Positions 43,928-52,353 of a stretch of DNA of 64,000 nt are shown here, piece after piece (the stretch's first letter is position 1; every line of letters begins with the position of its first letter). Made by a program: the position numbers and the translations under genes. The DNA is from Lichenicoccus roseus. Its GTDB lineage: Bacteria; Pseudomonadota; Alphaproteobacteria; Acetobacterales; Acetobacteraceae. Location: positions 22,450-86,449 of the forward strand of contig NZ_VCDI01000012.1 of NCBI RefSeq assembly GCF_005844085.1, given 5' to 3'. The notes beneath the pieces were generated by a model. The model was not told the DNA's origin, did no database searches, and saw only the letters and a list, made by a program, of their open reading frames with translations.

Positions 43928-44425
43928 TTAGGTACCGCCCGGCGTATCCTCGGTGGCGCTGAACCGGCGCTGTGCGTCAGCACCCTCCGCCGCCGCCAGC
44001 AGTGCGGGCCAGTCGTCGGGTGGATTACCGCTGGCCAGCATGCGTCCGAACACGGCGTAGGGATCGGTCCCTGCCCCGGCCTTGCGCAGCGTGTCGCGGT
44101 CGTTGACCCAGGCGTACACGATCACTCGCGCCTGCGAGTCAGCCCGGAAGAACAGTCGGAACCGGTTGCCTGCGAACTTGGCGCGGAACCAGTGGCGATG
44201 CGCCCGCCCCAGCGTGTTGCCCTGCCGGAACTCTGCCGCCAGCGGATCACGCGGAATGCGGTCCAGGATCAGCGCGCGGATTGCTGCCAGCAACCGCGTG
44301 TCGCCCTTGCCCTGCCAGCCCTCCGGATCGGCCCGCCTGGCCCGCTCCACCGCCGCCAGCAGGCGCTCGAGCTGGTCGAGAAACAGCGGGTGCGCATGAA
44401 GCCGCCATCCATGCCGCTCGAGCAC
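43928..44425 (-). CDS. yhaV: YhaV-family toxin
   Basis: A 165-residue RelE-superfamily ribonuclease: GWRLHAHPLFLDQLERLLAAVE, IPRDPLAAEFRQGNTLG, HRHWFRAKFAGNRFRLFFR, VIVYAWVNDRDTLRKAG and YAVFGRML match YhaV closely. It cleaves mRNA in a ribosome-dependent manner. It follows the prlF antitoxin gene by three bases. Confidence 0.9.
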   Translation of the reverse strand: MLERHGWRLHAHPLFLDQLERLLAAVERARRADPEGWQGKGDTRLLAAIRALILDRIPRDPLAAEFRQGNTLGRAHRHWFRAKFAGNRFRLFFRADSQARVIVYAWVNDRDTLRKAGAGTDPYAVFGRMLASGNPPDDWPALLAAAEGADAQRRFSATEDTPGGT

Positions 44426-44428
44426 CGG

Positions 44429-44761
44429 CTACAGCGCCACCTCGCCCTCGATCAGTGCGTCTGGATCCACCTCGCCCAGCTCTCCCGTCACCGCCTCAAG
44501 CTGTGCCGCCAGGGTAGCAGTCAGCGGCAGCACGGCCCCCGTCGGCCGCCCGGCCATGTCAGCTTCCAGCAAGGTCAGGAAGGGTGCCAGGGCCGGATCA
44601 GTGGTCTCGTCCTCCGGTACCGCATGAATGGTGACGCTATGCCCCTCCACCCGGAAGGCGATGCGCCCGCCATAGCCAACCCCCAGCGCTTGGCGCACCG
44701 CCCTGGGCACCGTGGTCTGCCCCCTGGCGGTGATGGTGCAGAACTCCTCGACAACCGGCAT
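44429..44761 (-). CDS. prlF: PrlF/SohA-type antitoxin
   Basis: A 110-residue protein starting MPVVEEFCTITARGQTTVPRAVRQALGV: the AbrB-like swapped-hairpin DNA-binding domain (ITARGQTTVPRAVR). Its C-terminal region has FLTLLEADMAGRP, characteristic of PrlF partners of YhaV. An upstream ATG at 44785 is less likely because the family begins near the AbrB domain. Confidence 0.88.
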   Translation of the reverse strand: MPVVEEFCTITARGQTTVPRAVRQALGVGYGGRIAFRVEGHSVTIHAVPEDETTDPALAPFLTLLEADMAGRPTGAVLPLTATLAAQLEAVTGELGEVDPDALIEGEVAL

Positions 44762-44915
44762 GGACCTACTCCAGAACAACCTCACTGATGAGCCAAAAGG
44801 TAATGCGTATGCCTTACTTTGTCAGCCTCTTTCCGACTTTCGCCGTCGAGAGTGGGTTGGGCGTCCAAATGCTGGATAACCCTGCCCGCTTTGACGGCTC
44901 TGCCGCGCTTCCGGA

Positions 44916-45213
44916 TCAAAGCATGCGATACGCCACCCGCTGCTTGGCCAGCATGCGTTCGGCCACCCGCTTCAATGCTTCCTGAGCCGACTGAGCTGCC
45001 CTTTCCAGCACGGCCTCCACGACATGGATCTGATCCTGAAGCTGAAAGTCGGTTCGCGCATTGAACTCGCATGAATCGGTCTCGATCAGCGGCCTGTAGC
45101 TGCTCGTCAGCTGCTTCCAGACACGGCCGCCATTGGCGCCGATTGTCAGCACGCGGTGCTTTGTTCGCTGCAGCAGCCCAAGCTGCTCCAGCGCGGCTAG
45201 GCCGGCCGCCCAA
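44916..45213 (-). pseudogene. C-terminal fragment of an HTH (replication-initiator-like) protein
   Basis: From about 45213 the frame reads GLAALEQLGLLQRTKHRVL, then GGRVWKQLTSSYRPL and a helical end (VVEAVLERAAQSAQEALKRV, ending RMLAKQRVAYRML). The LxxLGLLxRTKxRV pattern and following WxQxTxxYxL resemble the C-terminal winged-helix part of plasmid HTH/Rep-like proteins. Upstream the frame runs into antisense resolvase sequence, so the N-terminal part was lost at a junction near 45214. Confidence 0.5.
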
Positions 45214-45744
45214 GACGTCCAGGAGTATGGCTCAGGCGCCGATAAACACCGCCCTGCGCTCGCTAGGCTGCTCGGTGGCATCGCCCCGGGCGACACTCTT
45301 GTCGTCGTGCACCTGGACCGCTTGGCGTGGTCACTTACCCACCTGATCCAGCTGCTGGACACGCTCACCGCCCTCGGTGTCGGCCTACGCTTGCTGCGCA
45401 ACCCGATCGACACCGGATCACCCGCCGGGCGCTTCTCGCTGCACATCATCGGCGCCGTCGCCGAACTTGAGCAAGCGCTGAACATCGAGCGGACGAAGGC
45501 AGGGGTCGCTGCAGCCGCACGCAACGGCCGATTGCCCGGCCATTCAGGACTGAGAGCTCGAGATGCGGCTGTCACCCAAAAGCTTGCCCCGGCGCGGCAG
45601 GCAAGGGCTTTGAACCGAGCACGCCACGGGCTTGCACCATGGCTTCCTTACATCGAAGCTCAACGTCCCGCAGCCTGGGAAACCGTTGCTAGGCATATTG
45701 CAGAAGCGAGCGGTTCAGACGGGCAGCGATGCCGTAGCGGGTGA
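45205..45744 (+). pseudogene. Resolvase lacking its N-terminus
   Basis: The frame encodes YGSGADKHRPALARLLGGI, then DTLVVVHLDRLAWSLTHLIQLLDTL and GSPAGRFSLHIIGAVAELEQALNIERTKAG: the second half of a serine recombinase catalytic domain and its long helix. The N-terminal YxRVS with the catalytic Ser is absent, replaced at about 45205 by the HTH-protein fragment on the opposite strand. It is non-functional. Confidence 0.75.
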
Positions 45745-45876
45745 GCTCGGCGACGGCGGCCGGGGCAACCAGGACTGGTCCAGCAGTCTCGAGGCTGATC
45801 AGGGCGTGCGTCGGTCCTTCCCCAGGCCTTAGATCCAGGGTTCGCCTTATGCGCGATACTGCCAATTATCGTTCGC

Positions 45877-46794
45877 CTACGGGGTACCAATCGCCCGAAC
45901 TTGTACGACCGTCTTGGGGATCGGTGGCTTAGACGGTAACAGGACGAAGCCGCCCTTAACTTGGTCCAGCTTTGCGTCCGGATAGACGGCCCGCACGGCC
46001 ATCAAGGTCGAGAGCATCTTACGCTTGAAGTTTTTCGGGTCCGCGTACTCCTGACCAAACTGCTCCCGCAGGTTCTTCCAACTGATGCGTTCTCCAGACA
46101 CTCGCTGGACGCGGTGCAGCCGGTGGGCCAGCCAGGTATAGACGTCGAGAGCCAACGCGCTATGCCGCAAGGCCGCCAGTGCCCTGGCATCCAAGGGCAC
46201 CGCATATTCGGTCAGTGATGCGAAGAATTTCGGTGTCAGCTCGACCACGCAAGGTGTTAGGGGGTCCCGATCGCCCGAACCGTCCGTCCATGCTGAAAAT
46301 CGTTCGATCGGCTTGGCGTCCACCGTCTCCGTACCAAATCCCAGGCTCATGCGGCAGGCCGACAACGCTTTCATCTGCTTCTTGAAGGTCGCGTATTCCC
46401 TGCCCCCGGTATCAACCTCCAGGCGCATTAGGAATTCCCGCACCGACCGGCCTACCTCAACCACAGGCGATTTCGAGCGTACAGCTTCCGAGCTTACGTG
46501 GACCAGGGCCAAGCGAGGACGGGTTCCGTAGGGGATTGGCTGCTGGATCCAATTCTTGCCGTTCCAAAGCTTGCCAGCCTCGATCAGGATCGACGCCTTG
46601 CCGTTCGTGCGTTCGAAGGTAAAGGCTTTGGTCTCGCGTCGCGGAAGACCGACTTGGCAAAGAACGCTGTGCAGGAAATCGGCACGATCTGGCGGTGTTT
46701 CAGCGATGTCGACCGCGAATCGAATGATGCGAGCTGTGTTGGCAGGAAGCGATCCACGGGGAAGCTCACCCTGGGCGGGCGTGTCATCAGCCAT
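45877..46794 (-). CDS. repA: Plasmid replication initiator RepA (RPA family)
   Basis: A 305-residue protein beginning MADDTPAQGEL. RPRLALVHVSSEAV, the Arg/Lys-rich middle, ALDVYTWLAHRLHRV and WKNLREQFGQEYADPKNFKRKML (C-terminal winged helix) match the plasmid-encoded RPA replication proteins. It binds iterons; a cluster lies upstream at 47033-47121. Additional iteron-like copies fall inside the gene (46261-46280) and across its stop codon (45881-45900). Start ATG 46794; ATG 46809 is an alternative. Confidence 0.9.
   Translation of the reverse strand: MADDTPAQGELPRGSLPANTARIIRFAVDIAETPPDRADFLHSVLCQVGLPRRETKAFTFERTNGKASILIEAGKLWNGKNWIQQPIPYGTRPRLALVHVSSEAVRSKSPVVEVGRSVREFLMRLEVDTGGREYATFKKQMKALSACRMSLGFGTETVDAKPIERFSAWTDGSGDRDPLTPCVVELTPKFFASLTEYAVPLDARALAALRHSALALDVYTWLAHRLHRVQRVSGERISWKNLREQFGQEYADPKNFKRKMLSTLMAVRAVYPDAKLDQVKGGFVLLPSKPPIPKTVVQVRAIGTP
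45881..45900. repeat. Iteron-like copy at the end of repA
   Basis: GGGGTACCAATCGCCCGAAC matches the upstream iterons and encodes the last residues of RepA (AIGTP) antisense to it. A weaker copy, GGGGTCCCGATCGCCCGAAC, is at 46261-46280. Confidence 0.7.
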
Positions 46795-47032
46795 GCTCCT
46801 CCCTTCCACGCGATTCGTAAGAATTTCACTCTACGGGATCAAAACGGTTGGCTGAAAGGGGTGCCAATCGCCCGAATCACAATCAGCGTGAGCTTTGTCC
46901 TGCTGGTCTGGCGGACGGTGCGTGAGTTGAGGACAAAGGGGGATGGCTTGCCATCCCCCTTTGTCCACAACTAGCGCCGACAGCTAGCGGGAAGGTTTAA
47001 TGGGAAGCTATTGGAGAGCCTATCGGTTTAGG

Positions 47033-47121
47033 GGGGTGCCAATGGCCCGAACCGAAGGGGTACCAATGGCCCGCACTTCGGAGTACCAATAGCCCGCACT
47101 TAGGGGTACCGATTGCCCGCG
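47033..47121. repeat. Iterons of the replication origin
   Basis: Four direct repeats of about 20 bases with a 23-24 bp period start at 47033, 47057, 47080 and 47103. Consensus is GGGGTACCAATNGCCCGCAC. A related copy lies at 46858-46878 in front of repA. A DnaA-box-like CTATCCACA follows at about 47132. Together they form the probable oriV. Confidence 0.85.
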
Positions 47122-47358
47122 GATAACTTCATCTATCCACAGGTAGAACGCCCAGATGCTTGGAAGACCAAGATTTCCAACAAGCCGCATTGAAGGTCTA
47201 CTCGCGGATGAGGTCCCTCCCCTGCCTACGCCTAAGAACCCACCATCTGTTCGGTCGAGTGCCTCGTTTTCCAGTTCCCCTTCCGCTGGACATGCCTACG
47301 AAAATACGGCCATACAGCGACACGCTGTTGCGACTACACGTATTAAAGTACTTACGCA

Positions 47359-47379
47359 GATACGTAACGCCGTATAGAC
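47359..47379. repeat. Centromere-like repeat upstream of parA
   Basis: GATACGTAACGCCGTATAGAC contains the motif TACGTAACGCCGTATAG that recurs around parA/parB (48029-48048 and 48392-48669). Confidence 0.6.
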
Positions 47380-47398
47380 GTAGTCTCAAGGAGATCCT

Positions 47399-48052
47399 AT
47401 GCCGGTTCTGACGGTGGCCAGCAGCAAGGGAGGCCCGGGTAAGTCAACGGTTTGCGAGATCCTCGCCGGTGCCTTGGCTGGATCCTGCCACCTTGTCGCC
47501 TTGGATGCTGACCCGACTCTAGCCTTCAGCCGCTGGGCATCCGAAACCTATGAGGGGCCGGCATTTAAGACGATTGCAGAAACCGATGAGGCCCGGCTCG
47601 CCCACCTGATCGCCGAGCATGCTGGTGAGGCTGATCTGGTGCTGGTCGACACCGCTGGCTTCGGCAATCGTGCGGCGACTGTTGCCATGACGTCTGCTGA
47701 CGCAGTTCTCATTCCCGCGCTTGCTGGCGAGGCTGACATCACTGAAGCCGAGAAGACGGCGAGGCTGGTCGAAGGGCTTGCTCGGGCGGCACGGCGCGAG
47801 ATACCTGCCAGGGTCCTGTTCAACCGCGTTCGGCGGACCACGCTCGCCAAGCATGCCGGCAGTGAACTTGAGCGGGCGAAGCTAGTCAGGCTCAAGGCGA
47901 GCCTCTCAGACCTAGTTGCCTATGGTGAGCTGTCTTACTCCGGCCGTGTGCCATTATCAGGTACGGCCGGCACCGAGGTTGCCGCACTGGTAGCCGAGTT
48001 GCGAAAGCTCAGGTGGATACCGGCTACTACACGTAACGCCGTAAGGCCGTGA
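47399..48052 (+). CDS. parA: ParA-family partition ATPase
   Basis: A 217-residue small ParA: deviant Walker A KGGPGKST at the N-terminus, DADPTLAFSRW, LVLVDTAGFGNRAATVA (Walker B) and a C-terminal helix. It lacks an N-terminal HTH, as in type Ib ParA proteins that pair with small RHH partners. AAGGAG precedes the ATG. It is followed after four bases by the partner gene and flanked by centromere-like repeats. Confidence 0.9.
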   Translation: MPVLTVASSKGGPGKSTVCEILAGALAGSCHLVALDADPTLAFSRWASETYEGPAFKTIAETDEARLAHLIAEHAGEADLVLVDTAGFGNRAATVAMTSADAVLIPALAGEADITEAEKTARLVEGLARAARREIPARVLFNRVRRTTLAKHAGSELERAKLVRLKASLSDLVAYGELSYSGRVPLSGTAGTEVAALVAELRKLRWIPATTRNAVRP

Positions 48053-48056
48053 CGAC

Positions 48057-48368
48057 ATGAAAGCGCCCCTTAAGCCCCGCCGCCCGTCGCCGGATGAGGC
48101 TTTGGCTATCGCTGCTAGCACCGCGCCCCAGCAGCCTCCCACGCAAGTGCGGCAAGTTGAGCTCCCGGAGCCGGCCACAATCGTAGCATCCAGCGACATC
48201 CCAACGACGCTGAACCTTCGCATGCGGCGGAGCTCGGTCATGGCGGTCGAGGCCGCCGCCAAAGCCAAGGGGATGACGATGAAGCAAGTCATTTGCCACG
48301 CGCTTAAGGCAGCGGGGGTCCCAATTGCGGAGGCCGACCTGGAGGATCGGACTCCGCGCCGTAGATGA
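48057..48368 (+). CDS. Small ParB-like partition partner (RHH-like)
   Basis: A 103-residue basic protein with a disordered Pro-rich N-terminus and a C-terminal TTLNLRMRRSSVMAVEAAAKAKGMTMKQVICHALKAAG, the form of a ribbon-helix-helix domain (strand, helix, helix). Position directly after parA and before the repeats at 48392-48669 indicates the centromere-binding partner of a type Ib system. Confidence 0.75.
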   Translation: MKAPLKPRRPSPDEALAIAASTAPQQPPTQVRQVELPEPATIVASSDIPTTLNLRMRRSSVMAVEAAAKAKGMTMKQVICHALKAAGVPIAEADLEDRTPRRR

Positions 48369-48391
48369 GACTACCTTACTAGCTGGTAAAT

Positions 48392-48669
48392 GACGTTACG
48401 TAGGAGCGTGTGGTCGTAACGTCGTATTGGCGTATCGCACCAGAAAATGCACTTGAGGAAGAGGCAGGCCACGTTCCGCTGCGTATGTCATGCGCGCCAA
48501 GTCGATGCGGATCTGGAAGACAGAGCCACACACCGTAGGTCTGTACGAGCCTTACGTAACGGCGTCGTTTTAACGCTGCGTCAGGACACAAAGGCGTAAC
48601 GCCGTATAGCCATAACAACAACTACACGTAAATAAGGGAGAGGGATCAAGCCTATACGGCGTTACGTAC
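48392..48669. repeat. Cluster of centromere-like repeats (parS candidate)
   Basis: Copies of ACGTAACGCCGTATAG, some degenerate, occur at about 48392 (reverse), 48415, 48551, 48593 and 48651-48669 (reverse). The last two are perfectly inverted (CGTAACGCCGTATAG versus CTATACGGCGTTACG). No gene is visible between 48369 and 48689. Binding by the RHH partner for plasmid partition and autoregulation is inferred. Confidence 0.65.
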
Positions 48670-48689
48670 TGACGTATTTCAGAAGCGGA

Positions 48690-49787
48690 TCAGATCACCC
48701 CGTTCAACGGATGCCCCTCGAACGGATCCCCCAGCTCGAGATAGGTATCCAGTACGGCGTAGCTCTTATGCCGCCCGAGCTGCTTGAGCCGGGTCGGGTG
48801 CACGCCACGCTCCATACCGGTGCTCAGCGCCCCGCGCTTGAGGCTGTGGCCCGAGACCAGGTCCGGATCGAACCCGGCGGCGGCGGCACGGAGCTTGAGG
48901 ATGCGTGCGATCGACCCCGGATCCAGCGCTTCGAGACCGACAACGAGGCGTGATTGGATGCCGGCACCGCCTTCGCGCCGGGTCGGTGGCAGATACAGCC
49001 TGCGGAACAGCGCCCCTTCGGTGATCCCGGCGGCTTCCTGCCAGCGCTGTAGGGCACGCACTGGGCACAGGCTGGTGGTGCCGTAGGGCAGCGCCACGGT
49101 GACCGTCTTGCCGGCGCGCTCGCCCTTGGAGCGCGGTAGGGTGAGGCTGATGCCGCGCTCGCGCGACGTACAGTGCTCGACCCGGATCGCCGCCAGCTCC
49201 GACCGTCGCAAGGCGCCGGCAAAGCCCACCAGTATCAGCGCCCGGTCGCGCAGACCGGCCAGGTCGTCCGGGACCGGTGCCAGGATATCGTGTAGGACGG
49301 ACGCGGTGACGGCGAGCTTCTGCACCGGCAGCTGGCCACGGTCCGCCGCCTCGCGATGGATGCCGGCCAGCGTCTCGGTGACCTGCGCCTCTGCGGTCGG
49401 CACCGGCAAGCCGGCCACATAGTGCAGGTAGCGGATCGCCGCCCGGCGCAGGTCGATGGTGTTGACGCTGAGGCCGCGCCCGCGCTCGGCCGCCAGGAAG
49501 GCCACCACGTCGGCGGCACGTCCCGGCAGGCAGGGCAGGGTGTGAAGGTCACACCAGTCGCACCAGGCGCGCACCCCGGCCCGATAGGCGCGACGTGTGT
49601 TGTCGGCTTTGGCGCGGCGAGCATAGGCGTCGGCAGCGCGCCGAGCGGTGGGCAGGCTACCGTCAGCTTGGGGCACCACCGCGTCAACGATGTGGTCGAA
49701 CCAGGCCTGGATCATCGGAGGCGGATGCCCGACCGGGACCGGCTGTGGTGGCCGCGGCAAGACCAGAAGGGGCACGTCATCCAACAT
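48690..49787 (-). CDS. Tyrosine recombinase
   Basis: A 365-residue integrase: core-binding domain with ARRAKADNTRRAYRAGVRAW, catalytic Arg in GFAGALRRSELAAI, H-x-x-K/R in VSGHSLKRGALS, and the Tyr region KSYAVLDTYLELG. It is not closely similar to the copies at 6689 and 31137. Located beside the partition locus it may resolve plasmid multimers. It is divergent from another integrase-like gene at 49997. Confidence 0.85.
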   Translation of the reverse strand: MLDDVPLLVLPRPPQPVPVGHPPPMIQAWFDHIVDAVVPQADGSLPTARRAADAYARRAKADNTRRAYRAGVRAWCDWCDLHTLPCLPGRAADVVAFLAAERGRGLSVNTIDLRRAAIRYLHYVAGLPVPTAEAQVTETLAGIHREAADRGQLPVQKLAVTASVLHDILAPVPDDLAGLRDRALILVGFAGALRRSELAAIRVEHCTSRERGISLTLPRSKGERAGKTVTVALPYGTTSLCPVRALQRWQEAAGITEGALFRRLYLPPTRREGGAGIQSRLVVGLEALDPGSIARILKLRAAAAGFDPDLVSGHSLKRGALSTGMERGVHPTRLKQLGRHKSYAVLDTYLELGDPFEGHPLNGVI

Positions 49788-49859
49788 CGGGCAGGCGCTT
49801 CCGTGGAGCTGGCTTTACGGCGGCTGAGCAAGATCAGCGGGATCAAACTACCCGTACAA

Positions 49860-49903
49860 ACGTATGCATGACAAGCACACTTATCGGGCATACGTGACGA
49901 TAA
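49860..49903. promoter_or_regulatory. Nested inverted repeats between divergent recombinase genes
   Basis: ACGTATGC (49860-49867) pairs with GCATACGT (49888-49895), and TTATCG (49881-49886) pairs with CGATAA (49898-49903). They may be a recombinase binding site or divergent operator. Confidence 0.4.
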
Positions 49904-49996
49904 AAGGTTTTACCGCGCCTTAGGAGCAGTTGCCGTAATTGGTCGTAGGCTGCAGACTCCTGCCGTTGATCGAAGCAGGCGCGGGGAGGGGCGGAC

Positions 49997-50770
49997 ATGA
50001 CGGCAGCGACGGCCGAACCGCAGAACGGGCAGCACATTCCGCGCGTCGCAGTGCTCGCCGATCCGGCGCCCACGTTGCTGAAGCCGGAGACGCGGCGACT
50101 GTATGCCACCGATTGGGCCGCCTTTGCGCTGTGGTGCCGCAACGGCGACCAGACGGCGCTACCGGCCGATGCGGCCACGCTGGCGGCGTATCTGCAGGAC
50201 CAGGCGATGCGGCTCGGTCCTGGCGCGCTGGCGCGACGGCTGGCGGCGATCGTCGACCAGCATCGGCGGCATGGGCTGCAGGCGCCGGCAGGTGATCCCA
50301 TCCTGCGTGCAGTGCTGCGGGAGGCGCGTCGCACGGCGCGGCCGCGACGCCGGCCAGCGCCGGGTGCCGCGCAGCTGACCCGCATGGCCGGCGCCTGTCC
50401 CGGTGATCTCGCCGGACTGCGCGATCGTGCGCTGCTGTTGCTGGCCGCCGCCGGACTTGGTCGCGGCGCGCTGGTCGGGCTCGACATTGAGCACATCGAG
50501 TTCGGCCACCAGGGCGTCACCCTGCAGATCGTGGCGGTGCACGGCGTGATGCAGGCGGTGACGCTGCCGCGTGCGGCCGAACGCCGACTGTGTCCGGCGC
50601 GGGTGCTGGAGGACTGGCTGCGCAGCTCCGAGACGCGGTTCGGGCCGGTGTTCCGCAAGATCGATCGCTGGGGCAACCTCGAGCACCAGCGCCTCGGCAC
50701 CGATGCGCTGCGCCGCATCCTCGCCCGCCGCAGCCTGCGTCGCCTGCGCCCGAGGAAGGCGGCGGCGTGA
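49997..50770 (+). CDS. Tyrosine-recombinase-like protein lacking the catalytic C-terminus
   Basis: A 257-residue protein. The core-binding part (KPETRRLYATDWAAFALWC) and start of the catalytic domain (GLRDRALLLLAAAGLGRGALVGLDIEHI) are present, the first Arg position being GLGRGAL. It stops after RRILARRSLRRLRPRKAAA, before the H-x-x-R and Tyr motifs. Either it is truncated or it works only as a DNA-binding protein. The stop overlaps the next GTG start, and the three-gene overlap to ScpA suggests it is retained as an operon member. Confidence 0.7.
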   Translation: MTAATAEPQNGQHIPRVAVLADPAPTLLKPETRRLYATDWAAFALWCRNGDQTALPADAATLAAYLQDQAMRLGPGALARRLAAIVDQHRRHGLQAPAGDPILRAVLREARRTARPRRRPAPGAAQLTRMAGACPGDLAGLRDRALLLLAAAGLGRGALVGLDIEHIEFGHQGVTLQIVAVHGVMQAVTLPRAAERRLCPARVLEDWLRSSETRFGPVFRKIDRWGNLEHQRLGTDALRRILARRSLRRLRPRKAAA

Positions 50771-51390
50771 CCAGCGCGGCTGCAGCCGACTTCGTCGCGC
50801 AGGAGATCGCGGAGTCGGGAGAGGCGCTCTGTCTGCCCGATACCGACTGGCTGCAGCACCGGCTGACGATCAGCGGGCCGGTGCAGGAGCTGGCGCGCTT
50901 CCGTTCGGGGGCAGCTGGCGCTGGGGTGATCCCGTGGCAGATCGACTTCGAGCAGCTGCAGGAGGACTGGTTCCACCGGCTGATGGCAGCGCCCGCACGC
51001 ATCCTGAGCGCCCAGGGAGCCCGGATCCTGGCACAGCAGCTGCGCGAGGCGTCGGAGCGGCGGCATGCGCTGGCGGTGGCGCAGGTCGGACGCAGCCGGG
51101 CTTGCCCGTTCGACCTGCATGCGCTGCGGCCGGTGCCCGGCAGCATCCTGGCGCTGGGGCCTGACCATCCGGAGGCGCTGGCCTGGCTCTGGCAGCACTT
51201 GGGCACCACCCAGGCGCTGCGCCATGTGGTTGTGCTCGGGGAGCCGCGTGAACAGGAGGCGGCCGAGGCGACGTGGCGGCTCGGCTTCTGGGCAGCGGAC
51301 TGGACGCCGTGGCGGGCGCTGTCGGCGATTGCGTATGATTGGCCGCAGCTGCGCTTCAAGGCCCGGCCGCTCTACGACCAGGCGGCATGA
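50767..51390 (+). CDS. Unknown protein between integrase-like protein and ScpA
   Basis: A 207-residue soluble protein starting with GTG overlapping the previous stop (GTGA). It contains WQIDFEQLQEDWFHRLMAAP and HALRPVPGSILALGPDHPEALAWLWQHLGTTQ. No family with known function is recognised. Its stop overlaps the ScpA-like start (ATGA). Its association with a kleisin suggests a plasmid segregation or DNA organisation role; this is inference. Confidence 0.6.
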   Translation: MTSAAAADFVAQEIAESGEALCLPDTDWLQHRLTISGPVQELARFRSGAAGAGVIPWQIDFEQLQEDWFHRLMAAPARILSAQGARILAQQLREASERRHALAVAQVGRSRACPFDLHALRPVPGSILALGPDHPEALAWLWQHLGTTQALRHVVVLGEPREQEAAEATWRLGFWAADWTPWRALSAIAYDWPQLRFKARPLYDQAA

Positions 51391-52277
51391 CCGATAGCGC
51401 CGAGCCGCTGACACTGGCAGGCGGTCAGATCGATGAGGCCGAATGGGACCAGCCGCCGCATGCACTCCGGCGGGAGAGCGACGCGCCGATGCTGTCGGTG
51501 GACGGTTTCGAGGGCCCGCTCGACTGGCTGCTCGAGCTGGTGCGGACACACCGTCTCGACCTGTCGCGGTTGTCGATCGTGGCACTGATCGAGGCCTTTG
51601 CCGACGCACTGGAGCAGGCGCTGCAGCAGGGTAGTGTCCGACAGGCAGCGTCGTCGCTGTCGCGCTGGGCGGACTGGCTGGTGATGGCGGCAACGCTGAC
51701 CCAGCTGCGCGCGCGGCTGATCCTGCCGGCCAGCGCGCCGGAGGCGCAGGCCGCCCTCCGTGAGGCGGACGCGTTGCGGCGGCAGCTGCTCAGCCGGCGC
51801 CACATCCAGGCTGCCGCCGACTGGCTCGAGCGCCGGCAGCAGCTTGGCCTGCAGGTATGGGGGAGAGGCAGGTCGGAGCAGGGGGTTGCGGGCCTTCCGG
51901 GCGAGGGCGGGGATCTTGCCGAGCTGATGCGAGCCTGTCTGGTGGCCCTGGCGCTGCCGGACCAGCTGGCAGAGGCCTATCGGCTGCCGCCGCACACCCT
52001 GTGGCCGGTGCCGGTGTCGATCGCCCGCATCCGCGAGCGGCTGGCGGTGCTGCCGGACGGCAGCGCGATGGCGGCCTTCCTGCCAGACCTGAGGGTGGAG
52101 GAGGTGGGCGGCTTTCGGGCCCGGTCCGCACTAGCAAGTACGTTTGCTGCCAGCCTGGAACTTGCCCGCGACGGACAGCTGACGCTGCATCAGGCGGAAG
52201 CGTGGCAGGCGATCCTGATCAGCTGCCACGATTCAGACGGTTGTCACGAGCTTCTGCGGACGCAACCGCCCTCGTAG
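51387..52277 (+). CDS. scpA: ScpA-type kleisin (segregation and condensation protein A-like)
   Basis: A 296-residue protein with the ScpA N-terminal motif FEGPLDWLLELVRTHRLDLSRLSIVALIEAFADAL and the helical ADWLVMAATLTQLRARLILP. It has a divergent linker and a C-terminal winged-helix-like region (LRVEEVGGFRARSALASTF ... GQLTLHQAEAWQAI). ScpA bridges SMC heads; here it is plasmid-borne without smc or scpB nearby. It is the last gene of an overlapping trio and is followed by a strong hairpin. Confidence 0.85.
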   Translation: MTDSAEPLTLAGGQIDEAEWDQPPHALRRESDAPMLSVDGFEGPLDWLLELVRTHRLDLSRLSIVALIEAFADALEQALQQGSVRQAASSLSRWADWLVMAATLTQLRARLILPASAPEAQAALREADALRRQLLSRRHIQAAADWLERRQQLGLQVWGRGRSEQGVAGLPGEGGDLAELMRACLVALALPDQLAEAYRLPPHTLWPVPVSIARIRERLAVLPDGSAMAAFLPDLRVEEVGGFRARSALASTFAASLELARDGQLTLHQAEAWQAILISCHDSDGCHELLRTQPPS

Positions 52278-52287
52278 CGCCGGGCCG

Positions 52288-52324
52288 CGACCCAGCTGCC
52301 CTTGATAAAAGGGCAGCTGGGTCG
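52288..52324 (+). terminator. Strong hairpin after the scpA operon
   Basis: CGACCCAGCTGCCCTT (52288-52303) pairs perfectly with 52309-52324 around GATAA. The 16-bp stem lies 11 bases past the scpA stop. There is no T-run, so it may be a bidirectional or RNA-stabilising hairpin. Confidence 0.6.
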
Positions 52325-52353
52325 GGCCGAATCCAGCTCGTGCCGACGGGGAG

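Noticed and set aside
49860..49903. Considered as a dif-like XerCD site
   Set aside because: The arms do not resemble the dif consensus, and spacing (20-nt centre) is wrong; kept only as an inverted repeat.
49843..51693. 616-codon minus-strand frame across the integrase-like/ScpA operon
   Set aside because: Pro/Arg/Ser-rich antisense translation; the plus strand has three coupled genes with the ScpA motif.
52288..52324. Strong hairpin considered as a second retron-like RNA
   Set aside because: No reverse transcriptase nearby; a single hairpin directly after an operon is better explained as a terminator or stabiliser.
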